Below are positions 9,048 to 17,223 of a stretch of 64,000 nt of DNA, in pieces. A model generated the notes under the pieces. It was not told where the DNA came from. It worked only from the letters and a program-made list of their open reading frames with translations, and searched no databases. Numbering within the stretch: the first letter of the stretch is position 1; every line of letters starts with the position of its first letter. The position numbers and the translations under genes were made by a program. The stretch comes from Saccharothrix sp. (GTDB lineage: Bacteria > Actinomycetota > Actinomycetes > Mycobacteriales > Pseudonocardiaceae), in assembly GCF_031180885.1 (NCBI RefSeq), contig NZ_JAPSLK010000004.1:124001-188000 (forward strand), given 5' to 3'.

Positions 9048-10067
9048 GTGGGCTTCGGCGCGGCGGTCCGGGCGCACGTGGAGACGTGGCGCCCTTACAC
9101 GCTCTGGTACGTCGGGCTGGTCGGGGTCGGTGGCGCGGTCCTGGCCGGCGCGGCCGGGCACCCGTGGCGGCTGCTCGCGGCGTGGGCCGCGCCCACCGCG
9201 GGCTGGCTGGGCGGGCACTACCTGGGCGACTACTTCGACCGGCACCTGGACGCCATCGGCAAACCGCACCGACCGATCCCGTCGGGACGGTTGAGCCCGC
9301 GCGTCGCCCGGGCGTGCGGTGTGCTGTGCATGCTGGTGGTGGCGGCGATCGCCGTGCTGGGCGGGTGGCCGACGCTGCTGGCCGCCGCGCTCGGCGTGTT
9401 CGGGATCGTCACCTACAGCCGGTGGGCCAAGGCGCGCGGCATCGCGGGCAACCTGGTGCGCGGCGCGCTCGGCGCGATCGCCCTGGTGTACGGGGTGTGC
9501 GTGGCCGGGACGTGGCCGTCCTCGGGGATCGCCGCGGTGGTGGCGCTGGCGGCGGTGTTCTGGCTGCACGACACGATGTCCAACCTGGTCGGCACGCTGC
9601 GCGACGTGGACGGCGACCGCGCGGGCGGCTACGACACGCTGCCGGTGCGCCGCGGCACGCCCTTCGCGGTGTGGACGGTCCTCGCGCTGTACCTGGCGGT
9701 GATCGGCGCGGCGGTGGCGGGCGGGCTGCTGGCCGCGGTCGGCGACCGGACGGCGTACCTGGCGACGCTGGCCGTCGTGGCCGCGCTGGGCGCGCTCGCG
9801 CTGGCGCCCCTGGTCCGGCGGCGCGCGGACGTGCCGGTGGTCGTCGCGTTGCGGAGCCACGAAGTGCTGGTGGTCGAACGGCTCGTGCTCGCCTCGGCGA
9901 CCGTCGGCCTCGGCCTGGGCGTCGGCTGGCAACTGGGGCTGGCCCTGCCGCTGGCCGCGCTGACATGGTGGACGCAGTCGGCGATGCGCAGCAAGCACGA
10001 GCTGGGCACGTCCCGGCCGGTCGAGGTCCGCTCGCGCCGCCTGATCCCGTTGGAGGACAAGACATGA
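9048..10067 (+). CDS. UbiA-superfamily membrane prenyltransferase or terpene cyclase
   Basis: The 339-residue integral membrane protein has eight to nine predicted helices. The first aspartate motif is GDYFDRHLD, an NDxxDxxxD variant with Gly for Asn. The second is RDVDGDRAGGYDT. Both bind Mg-diphosphate in this superfamily. Members either prenylate an aromatic acceptor (UbiA itself uses 4-hydroxybenzoate) or act as UbiA-type terpene cyclases, as in the platensimycin diterpene pathway. The sequence alone does not decide between these. It starts with GTG 30 bases after the synthase gene, and its stop overlaps the cyclase start as ATGA. Confidence 0.88.
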   Translation: MGFGAAVRAHVETWRPYTLWYVGLVGVGGAVLAGAAGHPWRLLAAWAAPTAGWLGGHYLGDYFDRHLDAIGKPHRPIPSGRLSPRVARACGVLCMLVVAAIAVLGGWPTLLAAALGVFGIVTYSRWAKARGIAGNLVRGALGAIALVYGVCVAGTWPSSGIAAVVALAAVFWLHDTMSNLVGTLRDVDGDRAGGYDTLPVRRGTPFAVWTVLALYLAVIGAAVAGGLLAAVGDRTAYLATLAVVAALGALALAPLVRRRADVPVVVALRSHEVLVVERLVLASATVGLGLGVGWQLGLALPLAALTWWTQSAMRSKHELGTSRPVEVRSRRLIPLEDKT

Positions 10068-11722
10068 CAGCCGTGTCGCGGGTGGACGTCGCGAAGGCGG
10101 TGGAGCGCGGCGCGGAGGCGCTGCTGGCCCGGCAGCGCCCGGATGGCGCGTTCACCGACGACCCGCCCGCCTCCGTGCTGGGCACCGCGGGCACGATCAC
10201 GGCGCTGCACGCCGCCGACCCGGTCGCCCACGCCGACCTGGTCGCGGGCGGCGCGGCGTGGCTGCGCGACCGGCAGCGCGGCGACGGCGGCTGGGGCGGG
10301 GTGGACGGCGCGCCCAGCGAGGTCGTGCCCACCGCCATCGCCACCGCCGCCTTGCGCATCGTCTCCCCGGAGCGCAGCGCGACGGCCGTGACCGCCGGGC
10401 GTGCCGCGCTGGCCGCGCTGGGCGGCGTGGACGCGGTGACCGACCGCGCGGTGGCGCTGATGTGCCGCCAGTTCCTGACCCTGGCCGGGCTGACCCCCGA
10501 GGCGGGGGCGCTGCCGCGGCTGCCGCTGGAGATCGTGCTGGCCGACAAGGTGCGGCGGAGGCTGATCTCGTTCCGCACCGCGCCGTTCGTCGGCCTGGCG
10601 CTCGGTCAGGACGGCCTGCTGCCCACCGGGCCGGTGCGCCGGTTCACCCTGCGCCTGGCCCGTCCGGCGGCGCTGCGACTGGTCCGCGCGGTGTACGAGC
10701 ACGAGGGCCGCACCGGGGCGCTCAGCGAGGACCCGTGGCCGGCCGCCCTGGTGCTGCTCGGCCTGGCGCGATCCGGCGAGGCCCCCGACATCGCCGCCGC
10801 CATCGCGGCCTGGCTGCGCGCCGCGGTCCGGCCCGAGGGCGCGTGGGACGCGGTGGCCAACCTCGACCTGACCCGCACCGGCTACGCCACCACCGGCCTG
10901 GTCGCCGCCGGGTACGCCGCGGACCCCCGGCTGCGCGCGGCCCGCGACTTCCTGCACGCCGCCCGCACCACCGAGCCGTTCACCGTCCTGGACGTCCCGG
11001 CGGGCGGCTGGAGCTTCTCCACCCGGCGCGGCTGGCCGGTGACGCTGGAGTCGGCCGAGATCCTCAGCGCGCTGGCCGGACTGCCCGGCGCCGCCGAGGA
11101 CGCCCACCTGCGCGGCGGGTTGGAGTGGCTGATCGGGCGGCAGGACACGCGCGGCTCGTGGAGCCTGTGGGTGCGCGACACCAAGCTCGCCAACGACGGG
11201 CCGTGCCCGGCGATCACCAGCCAGGCCGTCCAGGCCCTGCTGGACGCGGGCCGCCCCGCCGACGACCCGGCCGTGGCCTCCGCCACCGCGTGGCTGCTCA
11301 CCGCGCAGAACCCGGACGGCACGTTCGAGAACCTGTGGTACCGCGACCACACGTCCGGGACCGCCGTCGTGGTCGGCGCGCTGGCGCGGGCCGGGCACGG
11401 CGGGCACGAGGTCGTGCGCAAGGCGGTGGACTGGCTGCTGCGCACCCAACTGCCCGACGGCTCGTGGGGCCCGGGGGACGGGACCGAGGGCTCGGTCGAG
11501 GAGACGTCCTGGGCGGTCCAGGCGCTGCTGGCGGCGGGAACCGGCGCGGACGCGGTGGACCGGGGCGCGGCCTGGCTGGTGGCCGTCGCCAAACCCGACG
11601 GCGGGTGGGAGCCCACGCGGGTGTGCAACTACATCCGCCACCACATGCGCTACCCCAACGGCGTGATCACGCAGGCCGTGGCGCTCAAGGCGCTGGGCGA
11701 GTACCGGGCCGCCGTCCGATGA
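10064..11722 (+). CDS. Squalene-hopene/oxidosqualene-cyclase-like terpene cyclase
   Basis: The 552-residue protein is made of alpha/alpha barrels with QW-type repeats (RQRGDGGWGGV, RQDTRGSWSLW, AQNPDGTFENLW, LPDGSWGP). It ends with a squalene-hopene-cyclase-like tail (RHHMRYPNGVITQAVALKALGEY). Where class II cyclases carry DxDD, it reads NLDLT (residues 266-270). The central, proton-donating Asp is kept while both flanking Asp are lost, a pattern that resembles the single-Asp motif of oxidosqualene cyclases. Together with the coupled monooxygenase downstream, this suggests epoxide-triggered cyclisation of a prenyl chain. It is shorter than squalene cyclases (~630). It overlaps both neighbours by four bases. 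Confidence 0.82.
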   Translation: MTAVSRVDVAKAVERGAEALLARQRPDGAFTDDPPASVLGTAGTITALHAADPVAHADLVAGGAAWLRDRQRGDGGWGGVDGAPSEVVPTAIATAALRIVSPERSATAVTAGRAALAALGGVDAVTDRAVALMCRQFLTLAGLTPEAGALPRLPLEIVLADKVRRRLISFRTAPFVGLALGQDGLLPTGPVRRFTLRLARPAALRLVRAVYEHEGRTGALSEDPWPAALVLLGLARSGEAPDIAAAIAAWLRAAVRPEGAWDAVANLDLTRTGYATTGLVAAGYAADPRLRAARDFLHAARTTEPFTVLDVPAGGWSFSTRRGWPVTLESAEILSALAGLPGAAEDAHLRGGLEWLIGRQDTRGSWSLWVRDTKLANDGPCPAITSQAVQALLDAGRPADDPAVASATAWLLTAQNPDGTFENLWYRDHTSGTAVVVGALARAGHGGHEVVRKAVDWLLRTQLPDGSWGPGDGTEGSVEETSWAVQALLAAGTGADAVDRGAAWLVAVAKPDGGWEPTRVCNYIRHHMRYPNGVITQAVALKALGEYRAAVR

Positions 11723-12981
11723 CGCTCCCGGGGACCGTCGACGTCGTGGTGTCCGGCGCGGGAGCGGCCGGGCTGGCCGCCGCGCGGGCGCTGGGCGCGA
11801 CCGGCCTGCGGGTGCTGGTGCTGGACCGCAGGCGCACCCCCGCACCGACCGCCAAGGGCGAGATCCTCCAGCCCGGCGCGGTGCGCGTGCTGGACGACTG
11901 GGGCGCGCTGGACGACCTGAGGGCCGCCGACGCGCGCCCGGTGGACCGGCTGGCCATCCGCGACGGCGACGGCGCCGCGCTGCTGGCCGTCGAGTACGGC
12001 ACCCTGCCCGGCCCGCACCGGCAGGTGCTGTGCGCGGCCTACGAGGACCTGTGCGCGGCGATCACCCGCTCGCTGCCCGACACCGTGGAGATCGTCCGCG
12101 GCGTGCGCGTGGACGGGGTGCTGCGCGAGGGCGGACGGGTCGCGGGCGTGGCCGTCGACGGCGGCGGGGTCCGCGCGCGGTTGGTCGTGGCGGCCGACGG
12201 CATGTCCTCGGCGCTGCGCAAGGACGCCGGGATCAGCGTCGACCGGGCCGAGTACCCGCACCGCCTGCTGGCCTTCGACGTGGCCGACGCGGACGTGCCC
12301 GGCGAGGTGACCGCCTACCGCACCGCGCGCGGCCTGCGCCTGGTCTACCCGCTGCCCGGCCGCCGCTGCCGGCTCTACGTCCAGGTCGCGCCGGACGAGT
12401 TCCGCTCCACCGGGTTGGCCGAGCTGGGCCGCTGGGTCGACGGCGTGCTCGCCGAGGTGCCCGCGCTCGCGCCGCTGGCGCCCGCGCTGGAGGCGAGCCT
12501 GCACCGCCGGCAGCTCTTCGGCGTGTCCCGGCTGCGGGCGGGACGGCTGGCCGTGCCCGGCCTGGCGCTGGTCGGCGAGGCCGCGCACGCCGTGCACCCG
12601 ATGGCGGCGCAGGGCGTCAACAGCTCGCTGGCCGATGCCGAGGCGCTGGCCGGGGCGCTGGCCGCGCGGTCCACGGTGGACGAGGCGCTGGCGGCGTACG
12701 AGGCGGCCCGGCGGCCGAGCCTGGACCACATCGCGAAGGTCAGCCACAACGCCGCCCGCATGATCACCGCGCTGTCCGGCGCGCCCCGGCTGCTGGGCGC
12801 GCGGATGATGCGCCGCACCGCGGCCAACCCCCGGCTGCTCAGGCGCACCGCGGGCAACATGTCCGGCACGGACGTCCGGCCGCTGACGTTCGTCGACCGG
12901 CTCTACCAGTTGGGCGTGCTCGCCGACCGGCGTGCCCACGACCCGCGCGCGGCCGACCCGAGGGGAAGCGAGGTCCGATGA
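11719..12981 (+). CDS. FAD-dependent monooxygenase (aromatic hydroxylase / terpene epoxidase type)
   Basis: The 420-residue class A flavoprotein monooxygenase has the N-terminal Rossmann motif GAGAAGLAAARAL, the DG motif as VAADGMSSALRKDAG, and the FAD-ribose motif GEAAHAVHPMAAQGVNSSLADAEAL, with Glu for the usual Asp. Close relatives hydroxylate phenols or, in terpenoid clusters, epoxidise the terminal double bond of a prenyl chain. Its ATGA overlap with the cyclase gene and the OSC-like cyclase motif favour the epoxidase role, but that is inference. It ends in an ATGA overlap with the aminotransferase gene. Confidence 0.88.
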   Translation: MTLPGTVDVVVSGAGAAGLAAARALGATGLRVLVLDRRRTPAPTAKGEILQPGAVRVLDDWGALDDLRAADARPVDRLAIRDGDGAALLAVEYGTLPGPHRQVLCAAYEDLCAAITRSLPDTVEIVRGVRVDGVLREGGRVAGVAVDGGGVRARLVVAADGMSSALRKDAGISVDRAEYPHRLLAFDVADADVPGEVTAYRTARGLRLVYPLPGRRCRLYVQVAPDEFRSTGLAELGRWVDGVLAEVPALAPLAPALEASLHRRQLFGVSRLRAGRLAVPGLALVGEAAHAVHPMAAQGVNSSLADAEALAGALAARSTVDEALAAYEAARRPSLDHIAKVSHNAARMITALSGAPRLLGARMMRRTAANPRLLRRTAGNMSGTDVRPLTFVDRLYQLGVLADRRAHDPRAADPRGSEVR

Positions 12982-13982
12982 CCGCCGTCGACGCCGACCG
13001 CCTGCACGACCTGTCCATGAACGAGACGCCCCACCCGCCGCTGCCCGCGCTGCGGCAGGTGGTCGCCGAGGGCGCGGGGCTGCTCAACCGCTACCCCGAC
13101 CGGCTGGCCGGGGCGCTCACCGCCGGGCTGGCCCGGCACCTGGGCGTCGCCCCGGAGACGGTGCTCGTCGGACCGGGCTCGGCGGGGCTGTTGCAGCACC
13201 TGGTGCAGTCGTTCGGGCCGAAACCGGAGGTCGTGCACGCGGCGCTGTCGTTCGAGGGCTACCCCCTGATCGTCGCCAACGCGGGCGCCAAGAGCGTGCC
13301 CGTGCCGATGGACGGCTACCGGCACGACCTGCGCGCGATGGCCGACGCCGTCACCGATGCCGTCCGGTGCGTGCTGATCTGCAACCCCAACAACCCCACC
13401 GGCTCCGCGCTGGGCCGCGCCGAGCTGGCCGAGTTCCTCGGCCGCGTGCCCGCCGACGTGCCGGTGGTGATCGACGAGGCGTACCGGCACTTCGTCACCG
13501 ACCCGGACTTCCCCGACGCGCTGGACCTGTACCGCGACCACCCGAACGTGTGCGTGTTGCGCACCTTCTCCAAGGCCTACGGCCTGGCCGCGCTGCGCGT
13601 GGGCTACGCGGTGCTGCCCGCGGACCGGGTGATGGCCGCGCGGATGACCGCCATGGTGTTCTTCGCCAACTCCCTGGGCCAGGCCGCCGCGCTGCGCGCC
13701 CTCGACCCGGACGTCACCGAGGAGCTGTCGCGGCGGTGCGCCGACGTGGCCGCGCAGCGCGCCCGGCTGGTCGCCGGGCTGCGCGACGCCGGGTACACCG
13801 CGCCCGACAGCCAGGCCAACTTCGTGTGGCTGCCGCTGGGTGAGGACAGCGCCGCGTTCACCGCCGACGCCAAGGCCGCGGGCATCCTGGTGGCCTGCCT
13901 GGACGGGCGGGGCGTGCGGGTCACCGTCGGCACGGCCGAGGCCAACGACCGGTTCGTGGCCTTCGCGCGCTCCCGGAGGTGA
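12978..13982 (+). CDS. HisC-like PLP aminotransferase / decarboxylase (class I/II)
   Basis: The 334-residue fold-type I PLP enzyme resembles histidinol-phosphate aminotransferase and cobalamin CobC-type decarboxylases. The PLP pocket motifs are CNPNNPTGS, VVIDEAYRHF, and RTFSKAYGLAALRVGY with the Schiff-base Lys. Coupling to the terpenoid operon by a four-base overlap makes a housekeeping histidine role unlikely. It could transaminate a keto-acid or aldehyde of the product, or supply an amino acid such as an aromatic one. It is the last gene of the operon, and a strong hairpin follows at once. Confidence 0.88.
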   Translation: MTAVDADRLHDLSMNETPHPPLPALRQVVAEGAGLLNRYPDRLAGALTAGLARHLGVAPETVLVGPGSAGLLQHLVQSFGPKPEVVHAALSFEGYPLIVANAGAKSVPVPMDGYRHDLRAMADAVTDAVRCVLICNPNNPTGSALGRAELAEFLGRVPADVPVVIDEAYRHFVTDPDFPDALDLYRDHPNVCVLRTFSKAYGLAALRVGYAVLPADRVMAARMTAMVFFANSLGQAAALRALDPDVTEELSRRCADVAAQRARLVAGLRDAGYTAPDSQANFVWLPLGEDSAAFTADAKAAGILVACLDGRGVRVTVGTAEANDRFVAFARSRR

Positions 13983-13984
13983 AC

Positions 13985-14007
13985 GCCGCGCCGGGGCCCG
14001 GCGCGGC
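13985..14007. terminator. Bidirectional hairpin between convergent operons
   Basis: A perfect 10-base-pair stem (13985-13994 with 13998-14007, all G/C) closes on a three-base loop. It sits between the stop codons of two convergent operons (13982 and 14016). There is no T-run, as is common for actinomycete terminators. It should stop transcripts from both sides. Confidence 0.7.
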
Positions 14008-14015
14008 GCGCGCCC

Positions 14016-15134
14016 CTACCAGCCCGCCTTGATGGTGGACACGATGTGCCCGCGCTCGTCCTCGGTCAGCCACCAGCCGACCGGGATGGACACCATCCGC
14101 GCGCTCACGCTGTCCAGGCCGGGCAGCAGCGCGGCGTACTCGCGCACCGTCGTGTAGACGTCGTTGCGCTCGTGCACCTGGCTGGCCATGATGCCCGCCT
14201 CCTCCATGCGGCGCATGAACCCGTCGCGGTTGTCGACCTTGATCGTGTAGATCCAGAACGACGACTCGCGGTCGGGCGCGCGTTCGGTCAGCTCCACGCC
14301 CGGCACGTCGGCCAGCTCCGCGTCGAAGTACGCGGCGTTGCGCCGGTGCCTGGCCACGACCTCGTCCACGTGCTCCAGGTTGCCCAGGCCGATGCTGGCG
14401 TTGATGTCGTTCATGTGGAACTTGAAGCCGAACTCGGGGATGTCGTTGAGGAACGAGAACCGCGCGTTGGTCTCGCGGTCGATGCCGTACCACCGCAGCA
14501 GCCGCGCCCGGCGGGCCAACTCCTTGTCCGGCAGCACGACCAGGCCGCCGTCACCGGTGGTGAGGTGCTTGATGGCCTGGAAGCTGAACACCGAGATGTT
14601 GCCGTGGTTGCCCAGGTGCTTGCCGTCGAACGTGGCGCCCCAGGCGTGCGCGCAGTCCTCGATCACCATGGGGCGCACGCCGTGCACCTTCTCCGCCTGA
14701 TCCAGCACCTCGGCCAGCCGCCGCAGGTCCACCGGGTAGCCGGCCCAGTGCACCACGATGATCGCCTTGGTCTGCGGGGTGATCTTGCGGGCCAGGTCGT
14801 CCAGGTCCATGTTGAGGTTGGCGGGGTCGACGTCCACCCAGCGCGGGCGCAGGCCGTTGGCCAGCACCGGCCAGTTGGTGGCGCTGCACGTCATCGGCGT
14901 GGTCAGCACTTCGCCGCCCTCGCCGCGCACGCCGCCGGTGACCAGGTGCAGGGCCAGGTGCAGGCCCGAGGTGGCGCTGTTGACGGTGGCGAGCTTCGGG
15001 TTGCCGATCCGGGTGGCCAGGGCGGCCTCGAACTCGTCCACCTTGGCGCCCTGCCCGATGAAGCCGCTGGTCAGGACCTTCTCGACGAGGGCCGGTACGG
15101 TACCGGACATCGCGACCTTGAACAGGGGGATCAT
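14016..15134 (-). CDS. DegT/DnrJ/EryC1-family PLP aminotransferase
   Basis: The 372-residue protein is of the sugar-aminotransferase type. It starts with the family's typical PLFKVAMSGTVPALVEKVLTSG. The PLP-binding region has EDCAHAWGATFDGKHLGNHG followed by the catalytic Lys in VFSFQAIKHLTTGDGG. It usually aminates an NDP-ketosugar, although the family also makes aminated cyclitols and amino-starter units such as AHBA-type precursors. It is the last gene of the minus-strand operon (KSIII-like, ACP, thiolase-like, this). A good Shine-Dalgarno sequence (GAAGGAG) lies upstream of the ATG at 15134. The nearby glycosyltransferases fit an amino-sugar, while the operon partners fit amination of a carrier-bound acyl chain. 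Confidence 0.88.
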   Translation of the reverse strand: MIPLFKVAMSGTVPALVEKVLTSGFIGQGAKVDEFEAALATRIGNPKLATVNSATSGLHLALHLVTGGVRGEGGEVLTTPMTCSATNWPVLANGLRPRWVDVDPANLNMDLDDLARKITPQTKAIIVVHWAGYPVDLRRLAEVLDQAEKVHGVRPMVIEDCAHAWGATFDGKHLGNHGNISVFSFQAIKHLTTGDGGLVVLPDKELARRARLLRWYGIDRETNARFSFLNDIPEFGFKFHMNDINASIGLGNLEHVDEVVARHRRNAAYFDAELADVPGVELTERAPDRESSFWIYTIKVDNRDGFMRRMEEAGIMASQVHERNDVYTTVREYAALLPGLDSVSARMVSIPVGWWLTEDERGHIVSTIKAGW

Positions 15135-15166
15135 GCGTGCTCCTTCGTCGTGCGGCCGGTTTGCGG

Positions 15167-15931
15167 TCAGCGCACCTCGATCCCGACCAGGCAGAGGTAG
15201 CGCAGTTCGCGGTCGTACTCGCCGACCACCACCAACCCGCCCGGCTCGGCGAGCGCGTCGGCCAGCCGCCACCACACCCCGGTGAGCGGTTGACCGGCGG
15301 GCACGCGGTCGGGGTCTTCGGGCCACACCGCGGACAGCGCCTCGCCCAGCACGAGGCGCACCCGGTCGTGACCGGCGGACAGGTCGGCGATCGTCCGGGC
15401 CGCCAGCTCCGGCACGGCCTTTGGGGCCACGTCCGGGAACTGGCGGAGGTCGGTGACGCGGTGGCCCGCGTCGTCACCGCAGAGCAGGGCGACGCCGCGG
15501 TGCTCGCGCGGCGGCGTCGCCGTCGAGTCGTAGGGCAGCCCGCCCTGCTCGACGGCCACCACCAGCGCCCGCCGCGGCGCGCGGTCGCGGACCAGGCGCA
15601 GCGCGGTGAACGGCGCGGCACTGCCCTGGTCGCACACCGCGAAGGACAGCGGCGTGCCGGGGCAGACGTGGCTGAGGTACGTGGCCGTGGCGCGGCCCGG
15701 CCACATGTCGTGGATGGAGAACGCCAGCACCAGCAGGTCCACCGGCCCGTCCGCGGCGGCGGCCACCAGCGCGGCGGCCATCTCGCCGTAGGACTGGCCG
15801 GACAGCTCCGGCGCCCGCGCCGACCCGGTCAGGTCCGCGAAGTACTCCGTCACACCGGCCCGGCGCGCGTCGTCGCCCAGGAAGACCGCCGGGCCGGGGA
15901 AGACCCGGCGCTCGGCGCGCAGCACGTGCAC
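15167..15931 (-). CDS. Short thiolase-fold-like protein (ketosynthase relative)
   Basis: The 254-residue protein looks like a compact or degenerate ketosynthase-type protein. A nucleophile-elbow-like stretch SFAVCDQGSAAPFTAL (Cys100) sits where KS enzymes carry the active Cys. The C-terminal end GGLVVVGEYDRELRYLCLVG recalls the last strand of the thiolase fold. I cannot find the usual second-half His/Asn residues. Its GTG start overlaps the ACP stop by one base (TAGTG), so the pair is coupled. It may be a partner subunit of the KSIII-like enzyme, comparable in idea to a chain-length factor. The function is not established. Confidence 0.55.
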   Translation of the reverse strand: MHVLRAERRVFPGPAVFLGDDARRAGVTEYFADLTGSARAPELSGQSYGEMAAALVAAAADGPVDLLVLAFSIHDMWPGRATATYLSHVCPGTPLSFAVCDQGSAAPFTALRLVRDRAPRRALVVAVEQGGLPYDSTATPPREHRGVALLCGDDAGHRVTDLRQFPDVAPKAVPELAARTIADLSAGHDRVRLVLGEALSAVWPEDPDRVPAGQPLTGVWWRLADALAEPGGLVVVGEYDRELRYLCLVGIEVR

Positions 15932-16212
15932 TACGCGGGCCGGCAGTGCGCGGCGATGAACGTGGCCAGCAGGCCCACCGTCCGCAGCTCGTCGGTGCGC
16001 ATCTTCTCCACGTCGATCTGCACGCCCAGCCGCTCCTCGACCTCCAGCAGCAGCTCCAGGCCCATCGACGAGCTCAGGCCCAGCTCGTCGGCCAGGTCCA
16101 TGTCCTCGGTGACCGGTCCGTCCCGCTCGGACAGCCGCGCGATCACCTCGGTCATGACCTCGACCACGCGGGGCCGCAACGCGGCGTCGACCTGGGCTTC
16201 GGGTACGGTCAT
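15931..16212 (-). CDS. Acyl carrier protein (first of two)
   Basis: This 93-residue four-helix carrier protein has the phosphopantetheine Ser in ELGLSSSMGLELLLEVEERLG; alignment to ACP places it at the middle Ser of SSS. The acidic helix II (LELLLEVEERLG) and the following VQIDVEKM match the ACP pattern. A strong Shine-Dalgarno sequence (AGGAGG) precedes the ATG at 16212. It lies between the KSIII-like and thiolase-like genes, so it probably carries the acyl group those enzymes handle. Confidence 0.88.
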   Translation of the reverse strand: MTVPEAQVDAALRPRVVEVMTEVIARLSERDGPVTEDMDLADELGLSSSMGLELLLEVEERLGVQIDVEKMRTDELRTVGLLATFIAAHCRPA

Positions 16213-16238
16213 GGCGGGCCTCCTGGGCGGAACGGGAC

Positions 16239-17168
16239 TCAGTGCTGGAACACCATCGCGGAGAACGTCGCCCCGGCGCCGGCGCCGACCGCGGCCACGA
16301 GGTAGCGGTCACCCTCGCGCAGCAGCCCGCGCTCGCGCGCCGTGGCGTAGTTGGCGAACGCGTCGGAGCAGAACAGGTGGCCGTTGACCGGCACGTTGGA
16401 CAGCAGCACGCGCTCCACCGGGAAGTCCATCAGCAGGCAGAGCCGTTGCCAGGTCACGACGTTGACGTTGTGGGGCAGCACCAGGGCGATGTCGTCCAGC
16501 GCCAGGCCGGCCGCGCCCACCGCGTCGCGGATCACCTCGGCCAGGAACGGCCGGTACTCGCGCTGGAAGCGCTCGGCGCTCTCCCCGAACTCGGTGTCGA
16601 ACTCGCCGCGCTGGGCGCAGGAGAACGACAGCAGTCGGTCGCGCGGGCCGTGCGTGCTGACCAGGGCGGCCGACGCGCCCTCGCCGAAGATCGACGTGCC
16701 GGGCAGCAGGCGCGCGTCACGGGTGAACGCCTTCTCGCCGGTGAGGACGAGCGCGAGCGCGTCGGGGTCCGGGTCGGCCTCCAGCAGCCGTCCCGCCGAC
16801 TCCAGGGCGAGCAGCCCGCCGGCGCAGCTCTGGTGGGTGACGGTGAACGCGAGCGCGTGGCCCAGCCCGGCCTCCCGGCACACCTCGTGCAGCGGGTTGG
16901 CCGGGTACGGGACCACGACGGGCATGGCCCGCCCGTAGACTACGTACCGCACCAGGTGCTCGCGCCCGCGCAGCGAGCCGAGGCCGTCGATCGCCGCGCG
17001 CAGCAGGTCGGCCAGCGACCGCTCCGGGTCGAGGCTGATCTCGCCCAGCCCGTGGAACCGCCGGAAGAGCCGGACCTGGATGTCGGTCAACCCCAGCGGT
17101 TCTGCGAGACTCTCGATGGGAACGCGGACAGCCGGCGTGTACACCGACACCGCGTCGAGCGCGGTCAC
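16239..17168 (-). CDS. KSIII-like (FabH-fold) acyl condensing or acyltransferase enzyme
   Basis: The 309-residue protein has the FabH fold. The active Cys is C115 in THQSCAGG and the first catalytic His is H233 in LPHNVN. At the place of the FabH Asn motif it reads VPVNGHLFCSDAFANY, so a GHxFCSD element replaces the usual NTS. Such replacements occur in KSIII-like acyltransferases that esterify sugars or amines rather than extend chains. The GTG at 17168 is chosen because a promoter (TTGACG, 17-base spacer, TGTGAT) ends seven bases upstream. A GTG at 17180 and a TTG at 17204 are alternatives. It is the first gene of the operon with ACP, thiolase-like protein and DegT aminotransferase. Confidence 0.8.
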   Translation of the reverse strand: MTALDAVSVYTPAVRVPIESLAEPLGLTDIQVRLFRRFHGLGEISLDPERSLADLLRAAIDGLGSLRGREHLVRYVVYGRAMPVVVPYPANPLHEVCREAGLGHALAFTVTHQSCAGGLLALESAGRLLEADPDPDALALVLTGEKAFTRDARLLPGTSIFGEGASAALVSTHGPRDRLLSFSCAQRGEFDTEFGESAERFQREYRPFLAEVIRDAVGAAGLALDDIALVLPHNVNVVTWQRLCLLMDFPVERVLLSNVPVNGHLFCSDAFANYATARERGLLREGDRYLVAAVGAGAGATFSAMVFQH

Positions 17169-17223
17169 GATCGGGATCACACCACGCGTTCTGGCGAACG
17201 TCAACGTGTGCCATCATCGTCCG
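17169..17223. promoter_or_regulatory. Divergent leaderless-type promoters, KSIII operon and glycosyltransferase
   Basis: Minus strand: TTGACG (17204-17199), 17-base spacer, TGTGAT (17181-17176), seven bases, GTG at 17168. Plus strand: weak TTCTGG (17189-17194), 17-base spacer, CATCAT (17212-17217), six bases, GTG at 17224. The two promoters interleave in 55 bases, so firing is likely mutually exclusive. Confidence 0.45.

Noticed and set aside
12978..13982. Histidine-biosynthesis hisC
   Set aside because: No other his genes are present and the gene is coupled by overlap to the terpenoid operon.
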